Source: Acetispira formosa (nom. nud.) (lineage in GTDB: Bacteria; Desulfobacterota; Desulfarculia; Adiutricales; Adiutricaceae). Taken from it: DNA of 64,000 bases. Below, piece after piece: positions 14,395 to 21,880 of this stretch. How positions within the stretch are numbered: position 1 is the stretch's first letter; each line of letters begins with the position of its first letter. The notes below the pieces were generated by a model, which did no database searches, was not told the origin of the DNA, and was given only the letters and a program-made list of their open reading frames with translations. The position numbers were made by a program, and so were the translations under genes. The stretch spans positions 992,001 to 1,056,000 of the forward strand of contig CP026657.1 in assembly GCA_023525915.1 (NCBI GenBank), written 5' to 3'.

Positions 14395-14598
14395 CTAGGC
14401 GCGAGTGTTTTTTAATTTGATGTCGGCCACATCCTCCGGCGAGACATGATTATAAGCCTCTTTGACTTCGTCAGCCGTCACCAGGAAGGTAGTCCTGGAA
14501 CAGCCGTCGAATTTCTGATTGTAGTTAAAAAGGCTCTGGTCGCCGTTCTGGCCCACGTCCTCTATTATTTCCGCAACAGTCCGCCAATTCGTCTTCAA
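14395..14598 (-). pseudogene. hisD: Histidinol dehydrogenase fragment
   Basis: A 67-codon frame whose translation matches the N-terminal region of HisD: VAEIIEDVGQNGDQSL, YNQKFDG and TADEVKEAYNHV align with the family pattern of an alternating-helix start. The family length is about 430 residues, so about 340 are missing at the C-terminus and about 30 at the N-terminus; an in-frame TGA lies just upstream of the first codons. The fragment overlaps the 3' end of aroE in another frame and stops near the palindromic element at 14236-14362. It is most likely a deletion remnant. Confidence 0.75.
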
Positions 14599-15406
14599 CT
14601 TTCCGCCGCGCCTCCGATGTCAGACGATGTCCGGTCCAGGTGAGGAACTGGGCCTCAGCCTGCCCCAGGAACATCGCCAGACCCCCGATAGTCCGCCAGC
14701 CCGCCTGCACAGCCTCACGGAGGAATCTTGTTTCAAGCGGCGTGTAGACAGTATCATAGGCCAGTCCGCTCCGCCCGGAAAACATTTCAGAAGGGTATGG
14801 CGTTTCGTTGACATGCTGGCCCTTCATGCCCAGTGGGGTCACATTAATCACCAGATCAGCCGGAACGTCCAGCCGGTCAGACCAGGGTACCTGTTTAAAG
14901 TCAAAGGCGGCGGAAAAATCAGCCGGCATTTTTTTAGAAACATAGGCCACGGTTATATCGGTCAATCCCAGTTCCCGTAGGCCAGCCACCACAGCCCGGC
15001 AAGCCCCGCCCGCCCCAAGGACCAGAGCGCGGCATGGCGCGTCAGGCGTCAAAGCTCCGCGCAGCGGCTCCATGAAGCCGAGCACATCGGTATTGTCGCC
15101 GCAGACGTTGCCGTCACGGAGGTAAAGGAGGTTGACGGCCCCTATGGCGCGGGCCCGCTCACTGACTTCATCCAGGAAGGGGATGACAGCCTCTTTATGG
15201 GGGATGGTGACACAGCAGCCCTGAATTTTTAACAGGCGGAAAGATTCCATAAAGGCCGGCAGTTTTTCCGGCTCGATGGCCCAAGGCAGGAGGACCGCTG
15301 GAATATTGAGCATTTGAAAAGCCGTGGTGTGAAGCATCGGACTGAGGCTGTGCGAGACAGGATAGCCGATGATCCCATATAATTTATCAACAGGGGGAGT
15401 GTACAT
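14525..15406 (-). CDS. aroE: Shikimate dehydrogenase
   Basis: Reduces 3-dehydroshikimate to shikimate with NADPH. Motifs: YPVSHSLSPMLHTTAF (shikimate-binding Ser pair), VTIPHKEAVIP with the catalytic Lys, GAVNLL, DNTDVLGF with the catalytic Asp, the NADP-binding GAGGACRAVVAGL, NVTPLGMKG and GGLAMFLGQAEAQF near the C-terminus. At 293 residues it is about 20 longer than usual, and the last residues (rich in Arg, Pro and Gly) are read through the hisD remnant in a different frame, suggesting that the natural stop was lost when the downstream region was rearranged. The core enzyme looks intact. Confidence 0.9.
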   Translation of the reverse strand: MYTPPVDKLYGIIGYPVSHSLSPMLHTTAFQMLNIPAVLLPWAIEPEKLPAFMESFRLLKIQGCCVTIPHKEAVIPFLDEVSERARAIGAVNLLYLRDGNVCGDNTDVLGFMEPLRGALTPDAPCRALVLGAGGACRAVVAGLRELGLTDITVAYVSKKMPADFSAAFDFKQVPWSDRLDVPADLVINVTPLGMKGQHVNETPYPSEMFSGRSGLAYDTVYTPLETRFLREAVQAGWRTIGGLAMFLGQAEAQFLTWTGHRLTSEARRKVEDELADCCGNNRGRGPERRPEPF

Positions 15407-15581
15407 TTTCCTTCAACCTGACGGCCGGTGAGGCCAATTATTTCCCGATGGGATTCTGCGTTTATGTTACAGAATTTTTTGAAAGAGTCAAACTTATTAT
15501 GTATATGAATTATATACAATAAGCTTGTTTGTAAGTGGGGGCTGTGATAAAGTCGCCGAAACATATATGGAGATGTGTGAT

Positions 15582-16052
15582 ATGAAAATTTGCAAGGCGG
15601 AAAGTTATGACTATGCGGCAATGCTGGAGATATGGGAAAGGGCTGTCCGGGCCACCCATAGTTTTTTAACTGAAACCGATATAGAGGAACTGCGGCCCCA
15701 GGTCAAGGAAGCCTTTCAGGCGGTGGGTGAGTTATATGCGCTTCATCTGGATGATGGGCAGGCCGCCGGGTTTATGGGATTGACCCCGCCTGATGGTGAC
15801 AGGCGGGCCAAGCTGGAAATGCTGTTTGTCGATCCGGCGTATCACGGCCGGGGCCTTGGTTACGAGTTGACCTGCCATGCTCTGGAGAAATATCCCGACC
15901 TGGATGTGGATGTGAATGAGCAGAATCCGAAAGCGGCGGCTTTTTATGAGAAGTGCGGCTTTGTGGTGATTGGCCGCTCTGAGATTGACGGAGAGGGGCG
16001 GCCCTTCCCTCTACTGCACCTTCGAAAGGCCCCCAGTGTATCAATCGCTTGA
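15582..16052 (+). CDS. GNAT N-acetyltransferase (YjaB-like)
   Basis: A cytoplasmic acetyl-CoA-dependent acetyltransferase of 156 residues. Start ATG 15582 is chosen because GGAG lies 9 bases upstream; the frame is open to 15525. It resembles E. coli YjaB throughout: WERAVRATHSFLT near the start, LEMLFVDPAYHGRGLGYEL (acetyl-CoA loop), DVNEQNPKAAAFYEKCGF and GRSEIDGEGRPFPLLHL. The natural acceptor is not known for YjaB either. It is followed within 4 bases by the large inverted-repeat element. Confidence 0.85.
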   Translation: MKICKAESYDYAAMLEIWERAVRATHSFLTETDIEELRPQVKEAFQAVGELYALHLDDGQAAGFMGLTPPDGDRRAKLEMLFVDPAYHGRGLGYELTCHALEKYPDLDVDVNEQNPKAAAFYEKCGFVVIGRSEIDGEGRPFPLLHLRKAPSVSIA

Positions 16053-16055
16053 AAA

Positions 16056-16902
16056 ATGAGAATGGAGTGCGGCCTTGTGGCCGCGCGATTAAATGACTTG
16101 GCCCGAAGGGCCAACCAAAGGGTTCCACCCTCTGGACTCCGGCTGGGGGAGGGCCCACGCGGGCCCTACCCCAGACCCCACCCGCGCCAGGGGGGCGGAG
16201 CCCCCTGGACCCCCAAGAGGTCAGGGTCAGCTTCAACTTTCCCCTTCCCGCATCGCCGCAACTCGCTTCGCAAGCTCAGCTCAGACAAGCGGCGACGCTT
16301 CATACTGCCTCGGCTTCTGGTGCTATAGGCAGTTTTACGTTGTGCTGTAACATTCCGCGATAGGCAGCTTCATCGGCTGAGTGGTAGTTCACGTATGTTC
16401 GGCTTAAATCCGCTTACCCTTAAAGGCCCTTTCCAGTGCTGGTTGTGCGTCTCTCCGCCACCTATCGCTTTTCAATGAGTTGATCATTAAAAAAAGACGG
16501 CCAAGTCTCACCATTACAGCGCTGGAAAAGCTATTGGAGGGGAAAAAGTAATCAGCCGAACATACGTGAAGCAGCAATCATCCAATGAAACTGCCTATAG
16601 CAAAATGTAACAACCCAATGTGAAGCGGCCGACAGCGGTTAAAGCGGAAGCGGTATGAAGCGTCGCCGCTTGTCTGAGCTTCGTACTCGAAGCGAGTTGC
16701 GGCGATGCTGGAAAAAGTAAGTTGAAGCCGACCCAGACCTCTTGGGGGTCCAGGGGGCTCCGCCCCCCTGGCGCGGGTGGGGTCTGGGGTAGGGCCCGCG
16801 TGGGCCCTCCCCCAGCCGGAGTCCAGAGGGTGGAACCCTTTGGTTGGCCTTTCAGGCCAAGTCCTTTTATCGCGCGGCCGAAGGCCGCTTTCCTTCACTC
16901 TT
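16056..16902. mobile_element. Large imperfect inverted-repeat element without a transposase
   Basis: About 300-base arms (about 16058-16405 and 16555-16900) are inverted copies of each other: the right arm read backwards repeats the left arm's GCCGCGCGAT, CCAACCAAAGGGTTCCACC and GGGCCCACGCGGGCCCTACC words, the AACTCGCTTCG...CAGACAAGCGGCG core, and CACGTATGTTCGGCT at the inner ends. The centre (about 16406-16554) has no convincing reading frame. The arms differ by scattered changes. It looks like a non-autonomous element or fold-back repeat. The core with TTGTCTGAGCTTCGTA also occurs alone at 38881-39009. Confidence 0.75.
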
Positions 16903-17048
16903 AAAAAGCCCCACCTTGTGCTAAAACACTTGACCTTTGTAAAATAAAGAAATAATAATACAAAATCAAACTCTCCGGCTGGCCGGGCGACGAACAGGCG
17001 TCAACGGATGGCCGAGAAAAAATTTTCTAAAAATCAGAAAGGTTTTTT

Positions 17049-17972
17049 ATGGCTCCGATTTCAGTTTTAGTTCATGGGCTGGGCAACATCGGAAGATGTG
17101 TCATTCAATCAGTGGAAACCGCACCCGACATGGAGTGTTTAGGCGTGGTGCGCACACCATCGTCAGTCGGCAGCAAAACTCTTGACTTGCGCGGCGTTCA
17201 GGACTTCGACAGCCTTGAATCTTTGATTAAAGCCAAAGGCAAACCCCAGGTGGCCATTATTTGCGGCCCCTCCCGCCTGGTTCCCGAAGACGCGGAACGT
17301 TATCTCAAAGCCGGGCTTAATACAGTCGACAGCTTTGATATTCACGATCAAGTGCCCGCTCTGGTGGAAAAACTCGGCCGCACGGCAGTTGAAGCCGGAA
17401 GCGCCGCCATCACCGCCGCCGGCTGGGACCCCGGCACAGACTCTGTCATGAGAGCCATCTTCGAAGCAATGGCCCCGGCCGGAACCACCTTCACCAACTT
17501 CGGGCGAGGCCGCTCCATGGGCCATTCCGTGGCGGCCAGAGCCATTAAAGGCGTAGCCGAGGCCACCTCCATCACCATTCCAATCGGAGGCGGACGGCAC
17601 TCCCGCCTAGTCTATGTTCTGCCGGAGGCCGGGGCCGCCAAAGAGGAGATAAAATCCCTTCTGGCCTCTGATGACTATTTCAGCCATGATCCATTGGATG
17701 TACGCTTTGTTGACAGCCGGGCTGAGCTGGAAGCGGTGGCCGACAATTCTCACGGCGTGCTGATGGAGCGTATCGGCTCGTCCGGCCAAACCTCCAATCA
17801 GCGGCTCAGCTTCGATATGCGTATCGACAACCCAGCCCTGACAGCCCAGGTGCTGGTCTCTTCGGCCAGGGCGACCACCCGTCTGAATCCCGGCAGTTAT
17901 ACGCTCATTGACGTGCCCCCGGTAGCTTTGCTGCCCGGTGACCGCATGAGGCATGTGGCACGTCTGGTCTAA
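17049..17972 (+). CDS. ddh: meso-Diaminopimelate dehydrogenase
   Basis: Converts tetrahydrodipicolinate, ammonia and NADPH to meso-diaminopimelate in one step, serving lysine and peptidoglycan synthesis. The 307 residues contain a Rossmann start (VLVHGLGNIGR), DSFDIHDQVP, the substrate region AAGWDPGTDSVMR, GRSMGHSVAARAI and a C-terminal SSARATTRLNPGSYTLID. Length and motifs match the Ddh family closely. It has a weak GAAAGG ribosome binding site and a terminator right after. It stands alone, not in a lysine operon. Confidence 0.9.
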   Translation: MAPISVLVHGLGNIGRCVIQSVETAPDMECLGVVRTPSSVGSKTLDLRGVQDFDSLESLIKAKGKPQVAIICGPSRLVPEDAERYLKAGLNTVDSFDIHDQVPALVEKLGRTAVEAGSAAITAAGWDPGTDSVMRAIFEAMAPAGTTFTNFGRGRSMGHSVAARAIKGVAEATSITIPIGGGRHSRLVYVLPEAGAAKEEIKSLLASDDYFSHDPLDVRFVDSRAELEAVADNSHGVLMERIGSSGQTSNQRLSFDMRIDNPALTAQVLVSSARATTRLNPGSYTLIDVPPVALLPGDRMRHVARLV

Positions 17973-17998
17973 GCCTTCTCGAAGACGGCAATAAACAA

Positions 17999-18029
17999 AG
18001 CCCCCGAAGGATGAAACCTTCGGGGGCTT
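17999..18029. terminator. Bidirectional terminator between ddh and the TPR gene
   Basis: Stem AAGCCCCCGAAGG / CCTTCGGGGGCTT with a 6-base loop, lying between convergent genes. The T run is short on both strands. Confidence 0.75.
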
Positions 18030-18058
18030 GGCTGTTTGATTATGAAAGAAAGCGGCGG

Positions 18059-18775
18059 TCAGCTTTTCATGGTCGCTTTCAGTTTCTTGGCCATATCCAT
18101 TTCCGGGTTCATTTCCAGAGCCTTATCCAAAAGGGCATGCGCCTGGGCAACGTCACCCTTTTCATAGGTGGCCCTGGCAATGTTGAAAATCAGATTTTCA
18201 TCGTCTTCAGCCAGATTGAAAGCTTTTTGATAAAACTCAATGGCCTGATCATACAGTTCCAGGCTTCTGAGCTCTATGCCCAGTTCGTTGAAAAAATGCT
18301 TGTTCTCCGGGGCCAGCACATTGTCCTGCTTGGCCAGATTGCCAAAAACCTCTGAAGCTTTCTGGATCTCACCCGTCTCCACATAGAGCTTTCCCAAACC
18401 AAAATTGGCCCGGACGTTTTCCTCATCCAGCTTCAGGGCCTTGCTGTATTCAAACTCGGCACTGTTGTATTCCTTGCGGGCCACATGATGCTCGGCTGTG
18501 GCAATGGCTTTCTCGGTGGCCAGATCTTTGGGGGTGGCTTTCTTTTGAAATTTTTCCGGCTCATAGGTAAAACGCTTGAGGAACTCCTCAACCTTCACCT
18601 TTTCCACCAGCGGCATGGGGTCGCCATACATATCCAGAATCTGGACGGACATGGTGTTTTCGTCTATCTGGGTACATTTGTAATAGTCAACGATGGTCTG
18701 GGTGCGGCTGGTGCCCATGGTCCCGATTTTCTGAACTTTAGTCTCGGAATACACACCCTCTGGAATGCTTGGCAT
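18059..18775 (-). CDS. Tetratricopeptide-repeat protein
   Basis: 238 residues. The first 85 or so form an unrecognised domain beginning MPSIPEGVYSETKVQKIG; from about residue 85 there are three to four TPR units (for example AEFEYSKALKLDEENVRANF, LRSLELYDQAIEFYQKAFNL and DVAQAHALLDKALEMNPE). No signal peptide or membrane segment, so it is probably a cytoplasmic scaffold. Such short TPR proteins with this N-terminus occur in Desulfovibrio-like genomes, but no function is established. Confidence 0.75.
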   Translation of the reverse strand: MPSIPEGVYSETKVQKIGTMGTSRTQTIVDYYKCTQIDENTMSVQILDMYGDPMPLVEKVKVEEFLKRFTYEPEKFQKKATPKDLATEKAIATAEHHVARKEYNSAEFEYSKALKLDEENVRANFGLGKLYVETGEIQKASEVFGNLAKQDNVLAPENKHFFNELGIELRSLELYDQAIEFYQKAFNLAEDDENLIFNIARATYEKGDVAQAHALLDKALEMNPEMDMAKKLKATMKS

Positions 18776-18795
18776 ATCTCAATCCTTTTTTCAGA

Positions 18796-19149
18796 TTAAT
18801 CGGCAATAACAGCGCTGAAAACCAGGGGTTCGCCGCCGTCGTTGGCCAGCCCGTGGCCCTCGCCCCGGCGAGTCAAAGTCACATCGCCAACAGTCACGGC
18901 GTAGGTTTTTTTGTCGTTATCAGTATAGATGCCCCGGCCACTGACGATTATGTAGATCTCCTCATCGTTTTCATGCACATGAAAACCAATGGAAGCGCCC
19001 ACAGGCAGGGTCATTTCGCCGATCATCTTAAAACGCGTATCCTGAGGACGTTCTTCAGCCTTAAAGGGGTGGCGGCCGCGAATTTCGCCCTCCCCGCCCT
19101 GAGCCTTTTCGCGGACGGTCTGAACCGCGTCTTTACCATAAAAAATCAT
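18796..19149 (-). CDS. Cupin-domain protein
   Basis: 117-residue single-cupin protein. Metal-binding motif 1 appears as GFHVHENDEEIYIIVSG and motif 2 as GDVTLTRRGEGHGLANDG. It lies 20 bases upstream of the TPR gene on the same strand, and follows yggU. Ligand and activity are unknown; small cupins of this sort are often sugar or ligand-binding enzymes. Confidence 0.75.
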   Translation of the reverse strand: MIFYGKDAVQTVREKAQGGEGEIRGRHPFKAEERPQDTRFKMIGEMTLPVGASIGFHVHENDEEIYIIVSGRGIYTDNDKKTYAVTVGDVTLTRRGEGHGLANDGGEPLVFSAVIAD

Positions 19150-19167
19150 TGATCTGTCCTTTCACCA

Positions 19168-19452
19168 TTATCTAATGTCCAGGGCCGCCCACAACTGAGA
19201 CTCGGTCAGCCCTTCAATTTTAACTATTTTGCGCCGCCCGGTCTGCCCGGCCACCAAACTTATTCTGTCTGATGTAACGCCCAGAGTCTTTGCCAGAAAT
19301 TTTACCAGGGCCGCATTGGCCGCTCCGTCCACGGGCGGCGCGGCTATCCTGATCTTCAAATCTTCGCCCTGCATGCCTACCAGTGCGTCTTTACCGGCTC
19401 TGGGTGATAAAAGAACCCGCAGGTGCACCGCGGCAACGGAATCAGAAGCCAT
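19168..19452 (-). CDS. yggU: YggU-family (DUF167) protein
   Basis: A small basic protein of about 94 residues. The frame extends upstream to 19503, but the ATG at 19452 fits the family's size and overlaps the end of yggT by 11 bases. Family motifs: LRVLLSPRAGKDALVG, IRIAAPPVDGAANAALVKFLAKTLGV and SLVAGQTGRRKIVKIEG. DUF167 proteins commonly follow yggT, as here. Function unknown. Confidence 0.85.
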   Translation of the reverse strand: MASDSVAAVHLRVLLSPRAGKDALVGMQGEDLKIRIAAPPVDGAANAALVKFLAKTLGVTSDRISLVAGQTGRRKIVKIEGLTESQLWAALDIR

Positions 19453-20086
19453 AACCGCCCATCTGGGCCACACTCCGGCCAATCCAGGAACCGACCAGAG
19501 CATAAAGCGACTTCAGCAGCACCTGCTGGGCCAGAATAACCACCAGGAGAAACACCAAGGCCCGAAAGTCAAGGCCGCCGGGGCCGCGCGGGAAGAAGCC
19601 GCGCAAGGGGGCCAGAAGCGGTTCGGTCAGGCCGTAGACGATCAACACCAGCGGGTTATAGGGGGCCGGGTTCACCAGCGACATAACCAGCCGGGCGATC
19701 ATGGCGATAATCAGAATCCAGGCGATGGAATCCATAAAACTGACCACGGCCATAGCCAGAAGGGGCAGCAGCACCGTCACGGGCGCGCCGTAGCCTATCA
19801 GAATCAAGCCCTTGCCGACCACATAGCCGCCCAGCCCCACCCCGATGATAACCAGAATAGGAGAAAAATCAATGCCGCCCAGGGTGAAGGGGATTATTTT
19901 CCGGGCTCTGTTCAGGAGCGGATCGACCATTTTGGACAGAAACCGCATAACCGGGCTGTAAGGATTGGGATTGATCCAGGTTAAAAGCACTCTGGCAATA
20001 ATCACCCAGACATAGATATTGCAAGCGAAATATATGATATTGCCCAAAATTGCCAGAATTGGGGTGGAAGTGTCGAGGGGTGCCAA
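19442..20086 (-). CDS. yggT: YggT-family membrane protein
   Basis: 214 residues with two YGGT repeats, each a pair of membrane helices: IYVWVIIARVLLTWINPNPY...FLSKMVDPLLNRARKIIP in the first and MIARLVMSLVNPAPYNP...YGLTEPLLAPLRGFFP in the second. It is an inner-membrane protein of uncertain role, linked in other bacteria to osmotic-stress or cell-division functions. It overlaps yggU. Confidence 0.88.
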   Translation of the reverse strand: MAPLDTSTPILAILGNIIYFACNIYVWVIIARVLLTWINPNPYSPVMRFLSKMVDPLLNRARKIIPFTLGGIDFSPILVIIGVGLGGYVVGKGLILIGYGAPVTVLLPLLAMAVVSFMDSIAWILIIAMIARLVMSLVNPAPYNPLVLIVYGLTEPLLAPLRGFFPRGPGGLDFRALVFLLVVILAQQVLLKSLYALVGSWIGRSVAQMGGYGF

Positions 20087-20305
20087 GGAAGCCTCCGTTC
20101 AGCGGCGCGGGTCGAAAGGGCCGCGAGATTTAGCGGTTTTCATAAAAACTTCATTCATTAGAGGATTATACCCCGGCCAGCCTGATTTTTCCACTTCTTT
20201 CAGATTTTTTGATTCAAATCAAGGCCTGTCCTGAAAGAAGTGTTTATATTATAGTCAGAAAGAGACAGGCGACGCGGCCAAGGCCGCCGCCCCAAGGAGG
20301 AAACC

Positions 20306-21049
20306 ATGACCGACCGGACCAATAATACGCGTGATATAATTCAGATCGACGAAGACCTCTGCAACGGCTGCGGCCAGTGCATAACCGGCTGCGCGGAGGG
20401 AGCCCTGGCCCTGGTTGACGGCAAGGCCAAGCTGGTCAGCGATATTTACTGCGACGGCCTGGGCAACTGCCTTGGCCACTGCCCCACCGGCGCACTGACG
20501 ATCATTCAGCGTGAGGCCCCTGATTTCGATGAGGAAGCGGCCATGGAAAGGGTTGAGGCCATGAAAAAGCCCGCCTCCGGCGGCTGCCCCGGCTCACGGG
20601 CCAGGGCCTTGAAACCGCTGCCGACGGCCGGTCAACCCGCGCCTGAAGCGCAAAAGGCTTCCGGCCTGGCCTCCTGGCCCATTCAGCTCAAGCTGGTTCC
20701 CCCGGCCGCCGAGTTTCTCGATACTCCCGTCCTGACCCTGGCTTCGGACTGCTCGGCCTTTGCCGGCCCGGCTTTCCATCAGACCTTTTTATCCGAAGGC
20801 TATCCTCTGATAATAGCCTGCCCCAAGCTGGATGAAGTGGAACCCTATATTGAAAAAATGGCCGCCATTCTCAAGGGACACCCCCAGATAAAGGAGCTCC
20901 GAATACCAATGATGAGCGTTCCCTGCTGTGGCGGGCTGGGCTATATCGCCACCCAGGCCCTCAAAAAATCCGGCCGCGAAAGCGACGTGTCGGTCAGAAC
21001 CTGGATAATAACCCCTCAGGGTGAAATAACTGAGGAATCAATACGTTAA
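20306..21049 (+). CDS. Ferredoxin-domain Fe-S protein
   Basis: 247 residues. Residues about 14-55 form a ferredoxin-like domain with LCNGCGQCITGC and YCDGLGNCLGHCPTG (two cluster-binding sets). The rest is a second domain with TLASDCSAFAGPAF, LIIACPKLD and MSVPCCGGLG; these Cys residues may bind another cluster or a metal. Proteins of this design are common in sulfate reducers and other strict anaerobes and are often named 4Fe-4S ferredoxin. The ribosome binding site AAGGAGG is strong. The next gene is another Cys-rich protein. Confidence 0.82.
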   Translation: MTDRTNNTRDIIQIDEDLCNGCGQCITGCAEGALALVDGKAKLVSDIYCDGLGNCLGHCPTGALTIIQREAPDFDEEAAMERVEAMKKPASGGCPGSRARALKPLPTAGQPAPEAQKASGLASWPIQLKLVPPAAEFLDTPVLTLASDCSAFAGPAFHQTFLSEGYPLIIACPKLDEVEPYIEKMAAILKGHPQIKELRIPMMSVPCCGGLGYIATQALKKSGRESDVSVRTWIITPQGEITEESIR

Positions 21050-21147
21050 AAACCTGATCTTGCAATCATCGGCCAGATGATTACCATAATCAGTGGAAAC
21101 GCGGAACTCCGGGCCACACACTGCCCGGAGCTGAAAGGGAGCAAATT

Positions 21148-21456
21148 ATGGCTGTTACCATGTGTCCGGGCCAGAACACGGCTTTCTGGCGGCCCGGTGA
21201 TATTTTTGATATAACCTGCCCCAATTGCGGCGCTGAAGTCGAATTCTTCAAGGATGAGGCCCGCCGCCGCTGCCACGGCTGCGGCCAGGTGTTCGCCAAC
21301 CCCAAGCTGAATGAGGGCTGCGCCAAATGGTGCAAGTATGCCGATAAATGTCTGGGAATCAACCCTGAGGTGATGAAAGCGGCCAATCCCGATGAAAAGT
21401 TCAATGAGGAAGATGATAAGGTTGTGAAGGCTGGGGGGCAGTCAGTTCAAATCTAA
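21148..21456 (+). CDS. Zinc-ribbon/Cys-rich protein
   Basis: 102 residues with CPNCGAEVEFFKDEARR, CHGCGQVF and then CAKWCKYADKC, giving at least seven Cys. The first four resemble a zinc ribbon; the second set could bind a metal or cluster. It starts after AAAGGGAG with normal spacing and forms a unit with the ferredoxin-like gene before it (98-base gap). Homologues in anaerobes are sometimes annotated as phosphohydrolase, which this sequence does not support. Confidence 0.75.
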   Translation: MAVTMCPGQNTAFWRPGDIFDITCPNCGAEVEFFKDEARRRCHGCGQVFANPKLNEGCAKWCKYADKCLGINPEVMKAANPDEKFNEEDDKVVKAGGQSVQI

Positions 21457-21493
21457 ACTCATGCCAGAGTGAAATTTGTAATGCCCCTGCCAA

Positions 21494-21529
21494 ACGGCCC
21501 GCGCTATCCTAGCGCGGGCCGTTTTTTTA
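21494..21529 (+). terminator. Rho-independent terminator
   Basis: Perfect 13-base-pair stem ACGGCCCGCGCTA / TAGCGCGGGCCGT, three-base loop, then seven T. Ends the Fe-S gene pair. Confidence 0.92.
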
Positions 21530-21576
21530 TATAAAACCGCTAGTTATCCACCCGCAAAAGCACTGGGTCTTTCAAT

Positions 21577-21605
21577 TTGACAGCCGCGTTAGGATTTTGT
21601 ATAAT
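21577..21605 (+). promoter_or_regulatory. Consensus sigma-70 promoter upstream of the chemoreceptor
   Basis: TTGACA, 17 bases, TATAAT: exact consensus boxes and ideal spacing. Transcription would begin near 21612, leaving a leader of about 270 bases before the chemoreceptor start at 21881. Confidence 0.8.
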
Positions 21606-21749
21606 TTACTAATATTTACGTTTATTTTCAAAATGTTAAAAAGACATGCCATCTCTAAATTTCTATATACCCCACCTTAATATCCGTATCAAATCAACTT
21701 CCGAGCTCAATTGGTTACCCAAGGCTATTCATGGAATCCTCTTTCCCCC

Positions 21750-21823
21750 AGCGGCTTGTCAGATCAAGGAGCAACGAAATGGGCCGGGCCTCTTTTCTGT
21801 TGCACTTGATATGATAAGCCGCT
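21750..21823 (+). ncRNA. Long hairpin in the chemoreceptor leader
   Basis: AGCGGCTT, TCA, ATCAAG and GCAAC on the left pair in order with GTTGC, CTTGAT, TGA and AAGCCGCT on the right, separated only by small internal mismatches, with an inner loop of about 26 bases. It sits in the otherwise geneless 21541-21880 region, between the consensus promoter and the chemoreceptor. It may be a leader structure or part of a small RNA. No T run follows directly, so it is not a standard terminator. Confidence 0.5.
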
Positions 21824-21880
21824 CCTCTCCGCGGGCTGTTTGGTCCGCATTCACTTCAAAACAACCCAGGTAGTGTTGCA

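Noticed and set aside
16406..16554. tRNA or other RNA gene in the centre of the large inverted-repeat element
   Set aside because: No cloverleaf, T-loop or anticodon arm could be fitted.
21646..21873. 75-codon plus-strand frame before the chemoreceptor
   Set aside because: Overlaps the long hairpin, has no ribosome binding site, and composition is not protein-like.
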